NCBI RefSeq assembly: GCF_030403745.1
Contig: NZ_JAQMWP010000002.1
Coordinates: 186,001-250,000 of the forward strand
Length of the DNA: 64,000 nucleotides
DNA from: Streptomyces sp. S.PB5
Lineage (GTDB): Bacteria > Actinomycetota > Actinomycetes > Streptomycetales > Streptomycetaceae
Direction: 5' to 3'
Numbering within the stretch: the stretch's first letter is position 1; each line of letters opens with the position of its first letter. The position numbers and the translations under genes are program-made. This document shows positions 18,792 to 26,966 of this stretch, piece by piece. Under the pieces are notes generated by a model that searched no databases, was not told the DNA's origin, and saw nothing but the letters and a program-made list of their open reading frames with translations.

Positions 18792-18810
18792 ATACCCCCG
18801 TAGGGTTTAT
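18792..18810. promoter_or_regulatory. Second CsoR-type operator
   Basis: ATACCCCCGTAGGGTTTAT keeps the ATACCC/GGGT-TAT half-sites of the operator at 16465 with a less perfect right arm. On the minus strand it overlaps TATATT, a good -10 for the small His-rich protein and multicopper oxidase genes. It also lies between that gene and the divergent plus-strand small protein gene at 18852, so both could be controlled. Confidence 0.65.
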
Positions 18811-18851
18811 GACGGACCCGGCGATGCGCCTTGAGGCGCCGTGGGTAGGCT

Positions 18852-19340
18852 GTGGCGACCAAGGACAAGCACCCGCGCCCGCACGGGCGTCGGGCGAGGC
18901 GGCGAGGGCGGGTCGGGGCTGTGGGGAGCGGTGGGACGAGGGCGGGCGGCATCGCCGTACGTCTTGTGCTGCTGGCTCTGCTGCTGCTCGGCGTCGGGGT
19001 GCTGCACACCCTGAGCCACGCCGGAGCGCACGGCGGTGTCTCCGCTCCCGCCCACTCCCATGAGGCCCAGCTCGCCGACGAGGAGCGGACGGGTGCCGCG
19101 CACGCCACCGCGGTCGCCCTTGTGGAGGGGGAGCGGGACGAGCCGGAGCACCGTGCGTATGCCGAGGGGGCGGCCGCGTCCGACTGCTTCGCGCTGATTC
19201 CGGTCGCCTCGGAGCTCGCCCGACCGCCGTGCACGGCGGTCCTGAGCGGTACGACGGGGCCCGGGGTGCTCACCGCCGAGGGGGCCCGGGAGCCGGGCGG
19301 CGGCCTGGCGCCGGCTCGGTTGTCGGTGCTGCGGATCTAG
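18852..19340 (+). CDS. Small His-rich exported protein, paralogue-like of the 18.3 kb gene
   Basis: 162 residues from GTG at 18852; no good RBS is visible and a GTG 75-80 bp downstream is possible. A basic N-terminus leads into LVLLALLLLGVGVLHTLSHAGAHGG, a signal-anchor followed by a His cluster. A Cys pair sits in DCFALIPVASELARPPC and the protein ends LSVLRI, nearly the same end as the 147-residue protein transcribed divergently. The two appear to be distant members of one family around a shared CsoR-like operator. Function unknown; copper binding outside the membrane is a reasonable inference. Confidence 0.65.
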   Translation: MATKDKHPRPHGRRARRRGRVGAVGSGGTRAGGIAVRLVLLALLLLGVGVLHTLSHAGAHGGVSAPAHSHEAQLADEERTGAAHATAVALVEGERDEPEHRAYAEGAAASDCFALIPVASELARPPCTAVLSGTTGPGVLTAEGAREPGGGLAPARLSVLRI

Positions 19341-19489
19341 GCCGAGGGCTGTCCGGCGCGCCCATGCCGACGCGTCGGGCCACCGCGGGCCGAGCCTTCA
19401 CGGGCCCGGTGCGCCCTCCCTTCACCGTCCGCGTTCCGACGGGCCGAGCCATGGACTCACGGACCGGCCCGCGCTGAAAGGCGTCCTCC

Positions 19490-20377
19490 TTGTCCCAGCA
19501 CCACGTCCTGCCCCAGCACCACGTGCCGCCCCAGCACCATGTCCCGCCCCAGCAACGCCACGTCCTGCCCCAGCAGCACTTCGTCGACCACGCCGCCGTC
19601 CCCGTGCGGGACTCCGCCGGGCCCCGCACGGCGCCGAGTCCCTCCCCGGAGGGGCGCGCGGCACGGCGACGGGGGCGCCGCCGTGCCGCGAAACGCACAC
19701 CTCTGCTCGGCAACTACATCGGGTACGCCGCCACGTTCGTCGGCGCCGGGCTCATCAGCGGCGCCATCGTGCACCATCCGCTGGACCCCGCCCGCTACAC
19801 GCTCATCGCCGTCGTCGGCGCGGCGGTCTTTCTCTTCGCCACGGTCCTCAACGAGTTCGTCCTCACCAAGCGGCGCCCCGGAGCCGTCAAGGTGCTGGGC
19901 ATAGTGACCGCCTCGCTCGCCCTGTCCTTCGGCATCGGCATGCTCAGCGGCGGACTCCAGCACTTCGAGGACTTCCCCGAACGCGCCGCGATGCTCATCC
20001 CCTTCGGGCTGGCCCTGTCGTTCGTCGCCTACGTACTGCGGCACGAACCCGCCCGCTGGCGCAGCATCGCCGGACCGGCGGGCGTACTGGTGCTGATCAC
20101 CGCGGCCCTCGCCTTCGTCGGTCTGCGCGGCATCGCCGACGGGATGGCCGCCGAGTCGGGCGGCGGCGGACACAGCCACGGCGAGGAGACCACCGAGGAC
20201 ACGGGAGAGGAGACCGGCGCGGAGACACCGGGCGAGGCCGATTCCGGCCACGACCACGGCACGGACGGCCAGACGGCCGCGCCCGAGGAGCCCGAGCGGA
20301 CCACGGCCCCCGCCGAGAACCCGGAGACCGCGGAGACCGCGGAGAGCGGGCACGCCGACGACGGCCACAGCCACTGA
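19490..20377 (+). CDS. Membrane protein with His-repeat N-terminus and His-rich C-terminus
   Basis: 295 residues if TTG at 19490 is the start (GAAAGG about 8 nt upstream). Residues 3-33 are five copies of a six-residue unit QHHV(L/P)P, encoded by a tandem 18-bp repeat. Residues ~70-215 contain about five membrane helices. The last ~75 residues are acidic with His clusters (HSHGEE, GHDHG, GHADDGHSH). The shape is that of a metal-handling membrane protein with metal-binding tails on both ends, but no known transporter motif is seen. It follows the copper genes but has no visible CsoR site of its own. Confidence 0.7.
   Translation: MSQHHVLPQHHVPPQHHVPPQQRHVLPQQHFVDHAAVPVRDSAGPRTAPSPSPEGRAARRRGRRRAAKRTPLLGNYIGYAATFVGAGLISGAIVHHPLDPARYTLIAVVGAAVFLFATVLNEFVLTKRRPGAVKVLGIVTASLALSFGIGMLSGGLQHFEDFPERAAMLIPFGLALSFVAYVLRHEPARWRSIAGPAGVLVLITAALAFVGLRGIADGMAAESGGGGHSHGEETTEDTGEETGAETPGEADSGHDHGTDGQTAAPEEPERTTAPAENPETAETAESGHADDGHSH
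19496..19588 (+). repeat. 18-bp tandem repeat encoding QHHVLP units
   Basis: Copies start at 19496, 19514, 19532, 19550 (expanded to 21 bp) and 19571 (partial). Consensus CAGCACCACGTCCTGCCC. The period is a multiple of three, so it is an in-frame coding repeat adding histidine pairs. Confidence 0.85.
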
Positions 20378-20384
20378 CGACGCC

Positions 20385-20401
20385 CGCCCCGCACAGGGGC
20401 G
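20385..20401. terminator. Short GC hairpin between convergent genes
   Basis: CGCCCC-GCACA-GGGGCG lies in the 33-bp gap between the membrane protein stop and the TetR stop. It is the only candidate terminator there; the stem is only 6 bp. Confidence 0.4.
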
Positions 20402-20410
20402 CCTGATCGC

Positions 20411-21088
20411 CTATGCCCGCGGTGAGTGCGGGCCATGGGCGGGACGGTGCCCGTGCCGGTACGGCGGATGCGCGGTGCCGTCGGTGTGCCGGGGGGCCTC
20501 CGGCGCGTCGACGGCGCTGGGGCGCAGCCCGGTGAGGGTGACCGCCACGAGCCGGTGCACGGCGGCCTCGGAGGGCAGGTCACCGGCCGCGGTGAGGGCG
20601 TGCAGGCAGTAGCTCGCGAGCTCGCCGGGTGCGATGTCGTCGCGTACGGCACCGGCGCGCGCGGCGTCGGCGAGCAGCTCCTCCACCATGGTGCGCAGCT
20701 TCAGCTGGGCCTGGGTGACCTGCCGGTCGCGGTGCAGGAACGCCGCGAGATCGCTTTCGTGGTGTCGGCGCGACGCCTGCGAGACGTGCGCGAACGCGCG
20801 CAGCACCGCCTCCAGCCGCTCCCCGGCGCCTTCGGTGCGGTCCCGGACCTCGGCCAGGTGGTCGAGGTGATGGCCGATCTGCCGCTCGTGCCAGGCCAGG
20901 AGGATCGAGTCGACGTCCGGGAAGTACTTGTACAGCGTCGCGCGGCCGATCCCGCAGTCCTTGGCGATCCGCGACATCGTCACCGACGTCAGCCCCTGTT
21001 CGGCGACCAGTGCCGCGGTGGCTTCCAGGACGGCGTCCCGTACGGCGGCGCGGTGCGCGTCGATCGTCTCGTTCCAGAGCTTGGGCAC
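20411..21088 (-). CDS. TetR-family repressor
   Basis: 225 residues from GTG at 21088, giving PKLWNETIDAHRAAVRDAVLEATAAL, the usual beginning of this actinomycete subgroup; TATGCT ends 6 nt before it and no RBS is present, so a leaderless mRNA is likely. The HTH is LTSVTMSRIAKDCGIGRATLYKYFPDVDSIL. The C-terminus adds a His/Pro-rich tail after residue ~190. It faces the DUF2218 gene across a 95-bp region with an inverted repeat and a threefold 19-bp repeat, so it probably represses both. Confidence 0.9.
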   Translation of the reverse strand: MPKLWNETIDAHRAAVRDAVLEATAALVAEQGLTSVTMSRIAKDCGIGRATLYKYFPDVDSILLAWHERQIGHHLDHLAEVRDRTEGAGERLEAVLRAFAHVSQASRRHHESDLAAFLHRDRQVTQAQLKLRTMVEELLADAARAGAVRDDIAPGELASYCLHALTAAGDLPSEAAVHRLVAVTLTGLRPSAVDAPEAPRHTDGTAHPPYRHGHRPAHGPHSPRA

Positions 21089-21119
21089 CCTGACAGCATA
21101 CGGTCCGGCGCTGCAGTGA

Positions 21120-21176
21120 CACTTTGGATTGGTAGAGGCACTCTGTATTGACAGAGACACTGTGTATCGATAAATC
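21120..21176. promoter_or_regulatory. TetR operator region with three 19-bp repeats, IR and promoter
   Basis: CACTTTGGATTG (21120), CACTCTGTATTG (21139) and CACTGTGTATCG (21158) repeat at exactly 19-bp spacing. Within them CTCTGT-ATTG-ACAGAG (21141-21156) is a perfect inverted repeat. It overlaps TTGACA (21148-21153), which is 17 bp from TAAATC (21171-21176), a credible promoter for the DUF2218 gene whose ATG follows 7 nt later. Confidence 0.75.
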
Positions 21177-21183
21177 TGGCCCC

Positions 21184-21882
21184 ATGCCCACCGTCGAAGC
21201 CCGCGTCGGGACCGAGCGGCCCGCTCGCTATCTCGTCCAGCTCTGCAAGCACTTCTCCAACAAGGGCCGCCACCTCGGCCGGGGACTCCACGGTCATTCC
21301 GGTGGCGACACGCAGGCGCTGCGCGAGATGCGGGCCGTGGCGGAGCAGGCGCAGGTCGAGTGGTCCGACACCGAAGGCCGGGTCGTCCTGCCCTGGGGGC
21401 GGATCGAACTGCGGGCCGCCCCGGGAGCGCTGGTGCTCCGCGTCGAGGCCGCCGCGGAGGGCGACCTGAGCCGCTTGCAGGAGCTGGCCGGCGGGCACCT
21501 GGAGAGGTTCGGCCGACGTGACGGGCTGCGGGTGAGCTGGCGGTCCGCGGCTTCTCCCGCGGATTCTCCCGCGACGGCGACGGCGACAGTGCCCCCGACC
21601 CCGACCCCGACCGCGACCGCGAGCTCCGGCGAAGCAGCCGCCGCCGTCCCTCAGGTCCCGGGCGCGGCCGGGGATCGCCGCCGCGGGCACCTCAAGGCCG
21701 CGGGTGTCGTGGCCGTCGTCGTGATCGCCCTCGCCGCGCACCTGGGCCTCGGCAGCGTCCTCGTGTCCCACTGGCGGTGGACGGGCTGGGCCGTCGGGGG
21801 CCTCGTGGTGATCGTCCTGCTGAAGGCCGCGCTGCTGGGCGGATTCGCCGTCCGCCGGGGCCGAGTCCCGAAGGGCCGCTGA
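21184..21882 (+). CDS. DUF2218 protein with C-terminal membrane helices
   Basis: 232 residues from ATG at 21184. Residues ~1-115 match the DUF2218 fold (PARYLVQLCKHFSNKG, VEWSDTEGRVVLPWG, LVLRVEAAAEGDLSRLQELAGGHLERFGRRDGL), a small alpha+beta protein often encoded beside iron or siderophore genes. This copy is extended by a Thr/Pro/Ala linker and two membrane helices at ~165-225, which is unusual for the family. The transcript should be leaderless: -10 TAAATC ends 7 nt upstream and there is no RBS. Controlled by the divergent TetR, by inference. Confidence 0.85.
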   Translation: MPTVEARVGTERPARYLVQLCKHFSNKGRHLGRGLHGHSGGDTQALREMRAVAEQAQVEWSDTEGRVVLPWGRIELRAAPGALVLRVEAAAEGDLSRLQELAGGHLERFGRRDGLRVSWRSAASPADSPATATATVPPTPTPTATASSGEAAAAVPQVPGAAGDRRRGHLKAAGVVAVVVIALAAHLGLGSVLVSHWRWTGWAVGGLVVIVLLKAALLGGFAVRRGRVPKGR

Positions 21883-22039
21883 GCGCCTCCGGCGGCTCCG
21901 GGGGTTGGGGGCTCTCCTCGGTGCGAGCGGAGGCGGCGCGCAAGTCCTCGCCGAAGCAAACCGGTCATGTCATGGCGCGTTATCGCACTGTGGTGCGGGA
22001 GTTGACGGTTCGAGGTCCATGGGACGCTAGTATCACGGC

Positions 22040-22501
22040 GTGATTACGACTCGGTCACTCCCGTGTATGCCGCGGGCCCGCGTATCCGCGGGTCCGTTGC
22101 TGCGGGTGTCGGCCGTGGTCGCGCTGCTGTTCGGCATCGTGTTCACGCATGGCGTCCACGCCGAGAGCGCCGAAGGACACCTGGTGAGCGGCGTGTCCGG
22201 GCCCGCGACCGCTGCCACCGCCGCGGCCGCGGAGGCCGTGCACCTCGCCGACGGGCAGGCCGCGTCCCGGCCCGCCGTGATAGGTGAGCCCCGCGCGGGT
22301 CATGGCTCTTCGCATCCGAACGAGCACTGCGTATCGGGCCAGCCGCAGCAGGGACCGGTACTGACACCCCCGTGCTTTGCAGTGTCCGTTGGCGAATCCG
22401 CCACGCCGGGACGGGGCTCGGGCCGGTGGGCCCCGGGCGCGCCGGTGCTCGCCGTCGCGTCGCCCACCGCCCTGAGACTCTCGGTGGTCCAGCAGGTCTA
22501 G
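22040..22501 (+). CDS. Small exported His/Cys protein
   Basis: 153 residues from GTG at 22040. TAGTAT ends 6 nt before the GTG and there is no RBS, so this looks leaderless. A signal-like segment (LLRVSAVVALLFGIVFTHGVHAES) is followed by an Ala/Gly-rich stretch, HGSSHPNEHC and a second Cys in LTPPCF, ending LRLSVVQQV. The layout (signal, His cluster, Cys pair, short hydrophobic C-terminus) resembles the two small proteins of the copper locus 3 kb away. Function unknown. It is the first of four same-strand genes leading to the PLP enzyme and MFS exporter. Confidence 0.65.
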   Translation: MITTRSLPCMPRARVSAGPLLRVSAVVALLFGIVFTHGVHAESAEGHLVSGVSGPATAATAAAAEAVHLADGQAASRPAVIGEPRAGHGSSHPNEHCVSGQPQQGPVLTPPCFAVSVGESATPGRGSGRWAPGAPVLAVASPTALRLSVVQQV

Positions 22502-22654
22502 AAGCCGGAGCCCCCGCCTTCCGGCTGTTCCCGCCCCGCACGTCTGCGCGGGCGAAGGAACGGTTCGCCATCCAGTACGCGACGACACGCCACCCCCTTC
22601 GGTCATGCCTGCTTCCGCGGTGACCGATGGGCGGCGAGAGCGCATGGAGGACCT

Positions 22655-23095
22655 GTGCCACCACACTCCCGTACACCCACGCATGCCCTGCGGGCTCCGG
22701 CCGCCCCGCTCCGCCGACCGCATGCGCTCCTCGTGCTGCTGCGAGCCGCCCTTCTGGCGGTGATCGGGCTGTGCGCACTCGTCCACGGCTCGTCCGACGG
22801 AGCGGAGCGGCCGGACTCCGGAGTCACCGTCACGCCGTACCCGGCGTGGGTGGCGGGCGACGCGGTGCCCCACGGGCCGCATCGCCATCACGGCGATGAG
22901 GAGTGCGCCCTCGACGCGGCCGTCCTGGCGACGGCTCAAGCGGCGCAGAATCCCGTCGCCGAGACGGCGGCGGCCGCGCTCGTCGGCCTCTCCGTGGCCC
23001 GGCCGGGGCCGGTCGCGGGCCGGACGCCGTATCGCCGCCGCGGCAGACGTACGGGCAGGACCGCGCTCGCTCGCACCTCGCGGTGGCGGATCTAG
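22655..23095 (+). CDS. Small exported His-rich protein
   Basis: 146 residues from GTG at 22655, with GGAGG 4 nt upstream (short spacing). A basic N-terminus, signal-anchor [23 protein letters not shown], then [12 protein letters not shown] as a metal-ligand-like cluster, and an Arg-rich C-terminus ending RWRI. It shares the signal + His cluster + short hydrophobic/basic end plan with its neighbours. It sits 138 bp before the PLP enzyme gene. No named family is assigned. Confidence 0.6.
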   Translation: MPPHSRTPTHALRAPAAPLRRPHALLVLLRAALLAVIGLCALVHGSSDGAERPDSGVTVTPYPAWVAGDAVPHGPHRHHGDEECALDAAVLATAQAAQNPVAETAAAALVGLSVARPGPVAGRTPYRRRGRRTGRTALARTSRWRI

Positions 23096-23232
23096 AACTC
23101 CCGCCCGCAGCCGACCACTTCGCGTCGGCTGCCGCGCCGCGGCACCGCGCACGGACGGCCCGCACCGTCCGGCGTACGGCCGTGGCGCGAGATGAGCACG
23201 CATGCGTACTTCATCGAGCGAGAGCGAACGAG

Positions 23233-24330
23233 ATGCAGTCACTGACGAACACCGCCGTCACACCCGAACGGTCCGCCCTGTCGGCGCTCGTGGGCGGCAC
23301 ACCGCTGCTGCGGGTGTCGGAGCCGCTGACCCCCGCGGACCGCGGCTTCTGGGCGAAGCTGGAGGGCTTCAACCCCGGCGGGATCAAGGACCGGCCCGGT
23401 CTGCACATGGTGGAACGGGCCCGCGCCCGCGGCGAGTTGCGTCCCGGCGCCCGGATCATCGAGTCCACCAGCGGCACCCTCGGTCTGGGCCTCGCCCTGG
23501 CCGGACTGGTCTACGGCCACCCCGTCACCCTGGTCACCGACCCCGGCCTGGAGACGTCCATGACCCGGCTGCTGACCGCGTACGGGGCCGAAGTCGACGC
23601 CGTCGAACGGCCGCACCCCACCGGCGGCTGGCAGCAGGCCCGCCGCGAGCGGGTCCGGTCGCTGCTGGGCCGGCACCCCGGCTCATGGTGCCCGGACCAG
23701 TACAACAACCCGGACAACACCAGCGCCTACACCCCGCTCGCCCTGGAACTGGCCGCCGAACTCGGCCACATCGACGTCCTGGTGTGCAGCGTGGGCACCG
23801 GCGGACACTCCGCGGGAGTCTCCCGCGTACTGAAGCAGCTCTACCCCGAGATGAAGGTGGCCGGGGTCGACACCATCGGTTCCACGATCTTCGGACAGCC
23901 CGCCCGGCCGCGGCTGATGCGCGGCCTCGGCTCCAGCATCTACCCCCGCAACGTCGCCTACGACGCCTTCTCCGAGGTCCACTGGGTGGCCCCGGCCGAG
24001 GCGGTGTGGACCTGCCGCCAACTGGCCACCTCGCACTACGCGACCGGCGGGTGGAGCGTGGGGGCGGTCGCCCTGGTCGCCGGATGGCTGGCCCGCACGC
24101 TGCCCGCGCAGACCCGGATCGCGGCGATCTTCCCCGACGGTCCGCAGCGCTACCTCGGCACCGTGTTCGACGACGACTACTGCGCCGCCCACGGGCTGCT
24201 CGGCTCACCGCCCGCCCCCGAACCCGAGGTGATCGGCCGCGCGGACGAGAAGGAGGTCACCCGCTGGACCCGGTGCACCACCGTGGCCGACCCGCTCACG
24301 CCCGAGGAAGGCGCGGTGGAGGGCCGGTGA
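23233..24330 (+). CDS. Divergent cysteine-synthase-fold PLP enzyme
   Basis: 365 residues. The fold type II core has the PLP lysine in [14 protein letters not shown] (canonical CysK/CysM has Ser where the second Gly is), the substrate loop as ESTSGTLG instead of TSGNTG, the phosphate loop [10 protein letters not shown], and a C-terminal extension of ~50 residues. These changes argue against plain O-acetylserine sulfhydrylase and for another beta-replacement or beta-elimination reaction, as in SbnA-like enzymes; that is inference. The gene stop overlaps the MFS start (GTGA), so the product or substrate is probably transported by that MFS protein. Confidence 0.85.
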   Translation: MQSLTNTAVTPERSALSALVGGTPLLRVSEPLTPADRGFWAKLEGFNPGGIKDRPGLHMVERARARGELRPGARIIESTSGTLGLGLALAGLVYGHPVTLVTDPGLETSMTRLLTAYGAEVDAVERPHPTGGWQQARRERVRSLLGRHPGSWCPDQYNNPDNTSAYTPLALELAAELGHIDVLVCSVGTGGHSAGVSRVLKQLYPEMKVAGVDTIGSTIFGQPARPRLMRGLGSSIYPRNVAYDAFSEVHWVAPAEAVWTCRQLATSHYATGGWSVGAVALVAGWLARTLPAQTRIAAIFPDGPQRYLGTVFDDDYCAAHGLLGSPPAPEPEVIGRADEKEVTRWTRCTTVADPLTPEEGAVEGR

Positions 24331-25625
24331 AGGGCACCCTCGCGCAGGTACGCACCTACGAACGCAGCGTCCAGCTGTTGATGGTCAATCAGTTCACCAT
24401 CAACCTCGGCTTCTACATGCTGATGCCCTATCTGGCCGCTCATCTCTCGGGCACCCTCGGCCTGGCCGGCTGGGTCGTCGGACTCGTCCTGGGCGTACGC
24501 AACTTCAGCCAGCAGGGCATGTTCCTCGTCGGCGGGACCCTGGCCGACCGCTTCGGGTACAAGCCGATGATCGTGGCGGGCTGCGTGCTGCGCACCGTCG
24601 GCTTCGCGACGCTCGGCCTGGTCGACTCACTGGCCGCGCTGATCGCCGCCTCCGCGGCCACCGGGCTCGCCGGGGCGCTGTTCAACCCGGCGGTCCGGGC
24701 CTATCTCGCCGCGGACGCGGGGGAGCGCAGGGTCGAGGCGTTCGCCCTGTTCAACGTCTTCTACCAGGCCGGGATCCTGCTGGGTCCGCTGGCCGGGATG
24801 GTGCTGACCGGCGTGGACTTCCGGATCACCTGCCTGGTCGCCGCCGGGATCTTCGCGGTGCTGAGCGTCGTGCAACTCCGGGCGCTGCCCGCGCGTCGGG
24901 CCGAGGGCTCCCGGGGTGCGGACGGCGGGCGCGGGGAGGGCGTACTGGCCCAGTGGCGCGGCATCCTCGCCAACCGGCCGTTCCTGCTCTTCTCCGGCGC
25001 CATGATCGGCTCCTATGTGCTGTCCTTCCAGGTCTATCTCGCGCTGCCGCTGGAGGTGCGGCGACTCGGCGGCGAGGGGGAGTTCGGCACGGCGGCGGTG
25101 GCGATGCTCTTCGCGGTCTCCGGCCTCGCCACGATCCTCGGGCAGACCAGGGTGACCGCCTGGTGCCGGGCCCGCTACGAACCGGGGCAGGCGCTGACGC
25201 GCGGACTCGCCGTGATGGGCGTCGCGTTCGTACCGCTGCTGGCGTCCACCGCGGTGCCCGTACCGGGGTCCGGCCTCGGGTTGTGGCTGCTGGCCGCGGT
25301 GCCGCCGGCGCTCGCCGCGCTGCTGCTGGCGATCGGCACGATGATCGCGTACCCCTTCGAGATGGACACCATCGTCCGCCTCAGCGGTGACCGGCTCGTG
25401 GCCACGCACTACGGCCTCTACAACACCATCTGCGGGATCGGCATCACCCTCGGCAACCTGCTCACCGGCGCCGCGCTCGACGCCGCCCGCGAGGCGGGCC
25501 TGCCGGCGCTGCCGTGGATCTCGCTGACCGTGCTCGGCCTCGCGTGCGCGGCCGCGCTGTACGGGCTGCACCGCACCGGTCGGCTGGCGACTCCGGCCTC
25601 CCGGCCGGATCCCGTCGCGGCCTGA
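24327..25625 (+). CDS. MFS transporter coupled to the PLP enzyme
   Basis: 432 residues from GTG at 24327 overlapping the PLP gene stop by 4 bp. About twelve membrane helices; the loop 2-3 signature reads [15 protein letters not shown]. The first helix [25 protein letters not shown] resembles MdtH/YceL-type DHA1 exporters. Translational coupling suggests it exports the product of the PLP enzyme. It is followed by a strong hairpin terminator. Confidence 0.9.
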   Translation: MKGTLAQVRTYERSVQLLMVNQFTINLGFYMLMPYLAAHLSGTLGLAGWVVGLVLGVRNFSQQGMFLVGGTLADRFGYKPMIVAGCVLRTVGFATLGLVDSLAALIAASAATGLAGALFNPAVRAYLAADAGERRVEAFALFNVFYQAGILLGPLAGMVLTGVDFRITCLVAAGIFAVLSVVQLRALPARRAEGSRGADGGRGEGVLAQWRGILANRPFLLFSGAMIGSYVLSFQVYLALPLEVRRLGGEGEFGTAAVAMLFAVSGLATILGQTRVTAWCRARYEPGQALTRGLAVMGVAFVPLLASTAVPVPGSGLGLWLLAAVPPALAALLLAIGTMIAYPFEMDTIVRLSGDRLVATHYGLYNTICGIGITLGNLLTGAALDAAREAGLPALPWISLTVLGLACAAALYGLHRTGRLATPASRPDPVAA

Positions 25626-25643
25626 CCCACCGGTCGCACGGAG

Positions 25644-25671
25644 GGGGCGGGCGCGAAGGTGCGCCCGCCCC
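25644..25671 (+). terminator. Hairpin terminator after the PLP-MFS operon
   Basis: GGGGCGGGCGC-GAAGGT-GCGCCCGCCCC gives a perfect 11-bp GC stem with a 6-nt loop, 19 bp after the MFS stop. No U-tract follows, as is usual in Streptomyces. Confidence 0.8.
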
Positions 25672-25866
25672 TGCCGGACCACGTCGGCAGGCTCAAGCAC
25701 GCTGCTCCGGGGCTCCGCGGTCGGTGCGGGTCTCCAGTGCGTGGTCGACGCCGCCGTGGTGAGCTCGTGAACCGGCGGCGGTGAAGGCCCCGGCTCGCGG
25801 GGACCGGCACGGCAGCGGCGCGCCGGCCGCCCTCGCGCTCCGCGGCGCCCGCGTAACCTCTTCCCT

Positions 25867-26823
25867 GTGCCAGCCCCCCGCCTGCATCGTGTCGCCGTCC
25901 TCGTGCTGGAGGGTGCGAAGCCGCTCGACGTCGGCATCCCCGCGCAGGTGTTCACGACCCGCGCGAGCATGCCGTACGAGGTACGGGTGTGCGGAGCGAC
26001 ACCCGGGCTGGTGGCGGGCGGCGACGGTCTCGCCTACTACGTCGAGCACGGTCTCGACGCGCTGGCGTGGGCCGACATCGTCTTCGTGCCCGGTTATCGG
26101 TTTCCCGACCGGGAGGACCCGCCGCAGGCCGTCGTCGACGCGCTGATCGCCGCCCACGACCGGGGAGCGCGGCTCGCCGCCATCTCGACGGGGGCCTTCG
26201 CGCTCGCCGCCACGGGGCTGCTCGACGGCAGGCGGGCCACGACGCACTGGCACTACACGCGCGCCCTCACGGCCAGGCACCCGCTCGTCCAGGCCGACGA
26301 GAACGTGCTGTTCGTCGACGAGGGCAGCGTGCTCACCTCGGCCGGTGCCGCCTCCGGCATCGACCTGTGCCTGCACATCCTGCGCGGCGACCTCGGGGTG
26401 GCCGCGTCCAACCACGCGGCCCGGCGGCTGGTCGCCGCCCCCTACCGCAGCGGCGGCCAGGCCCAGTACGTGCCGCGCAGCGTGCCCGAGCCGCTCGGGG
26501 AGCGGTTCGCCGACACCCGCGAGTGGGCGCTGCACCGGCTCGGGGAGCCCCTCACCCTCGACATACTGGCGCGGGAGGCCGGGGTCTCGGCGCGGACGTT
26601 CTCCCGGCGGTTCGTCGAGGAGACCGGGTACACGCCGATGCAGTGGGTGATGCGCGCCCGGATCGACCTGGCCCGCGAGCTGCTCGAACGGTCGGAGCGC
26701 GGCGTCGAGCAGATCGCCGCCGACGTGGGGCTCGGCACCGGAGCGAATCTGCGCCTGCACTTCCAGCGCATCCTCGGGACGACACCGAGCGAGTACCGGC
26801 GCACCTTCACCAAGGGCGAGTAG
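25867..26823 (+). CDS. GlxA-type regulator (DJ-1/PfpI domain plus AraC HTH)
   Basis: 318 residues from GTG at 25867, with TAACCT ending 7 nt before it and no RBS (leaderless type). Residues ~5-185 form a DJ-1/PfpI-like domain; the nucleophile position reads ISTGAFAL, with Ser where enzymes have Cys, so it is likely a ligand-binding rather than catalytic domain. Residues ~215-318 are an AraC-type double HTH (LTLDILAREAGVSARTFSRRFVEETGYTPMQWV and the second HTH QIAADVGLGTGANLRLHFQRILGTTPSEYRR). The gap gene follows 144 bp downstream, past two long direct repeats that may be its operators. Confidence 0.92.
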   Translation: MPAPRLHRVAVLVLEGAKPLDVGIPAQVFTTRASMPYEVRVCGATPGLVAGGDGLAYYVEHGLDALAWADIVFVPGYRFPDREDPPQAVVDALIAAHDRGARLAAISTGAFALAATGLLDGRRATTHWHYTRALTARHPLVQADENVLFVDEGSVLTSAGAASGIDLCLHILRGDLGVAASNHAARRLVAAPYRSGGQAQYVPRSVPEPLGERFADTREWALHRLGEPLTLDILAREAGVSARTFSRRFVEETGYTPMQWVMRARIDLARELLERSERGVEQIAADVGLGTGANLRLHFQRILGTTPSEYRRTFTKGE

Positions 26824-26835
26824 ACCGGCCCCTCC

Positions 26836-26895
26836 TCCGCCTGGCGGGAGCCTCTTGAACCCGCCCTCATCCGCCTGGCGGGATCCTTTTGAACC
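26836..26895. promoter_or_regulatory. Two 26-bp direct repeats upstream of gap
   Basis: TCCGCCTGGCGGGAGCCTCT (continuing TGAACC) at 26836-26861 and TCCGCCTGGCGGGATCCTTT (continuing TGAACC) at 26870-26895 differ at two positions and are 34 bp apart. Each has a CCGCC-T-GGCGG palindrome core. The pair lies between the GlxA-type gene and gap and looks like a doubled operator. Confidence 0.65.
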
Positions 26896-26966
26896 ATGGC
26901 GTTCGCGCCACTGTCCGCGCCGCGCGTCGCGCGCGAGCCTGGTGGCGAAGGGAAGGGACCTCATTC

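Noticed and set aside
19496..19588. CRISPR-like short repeats
   Set aside because: The 18-bp units are contiguous without spacers and in frame with a coding region.
23233..24330. Ordinary cysteine synthase (cysK/cysM)
   Set aside because: Key loop residues differ (GGIKDR for GSxKDR, TSGTLG for TSGNTG) and the gene is coupled to an exporter rather than to cysE.
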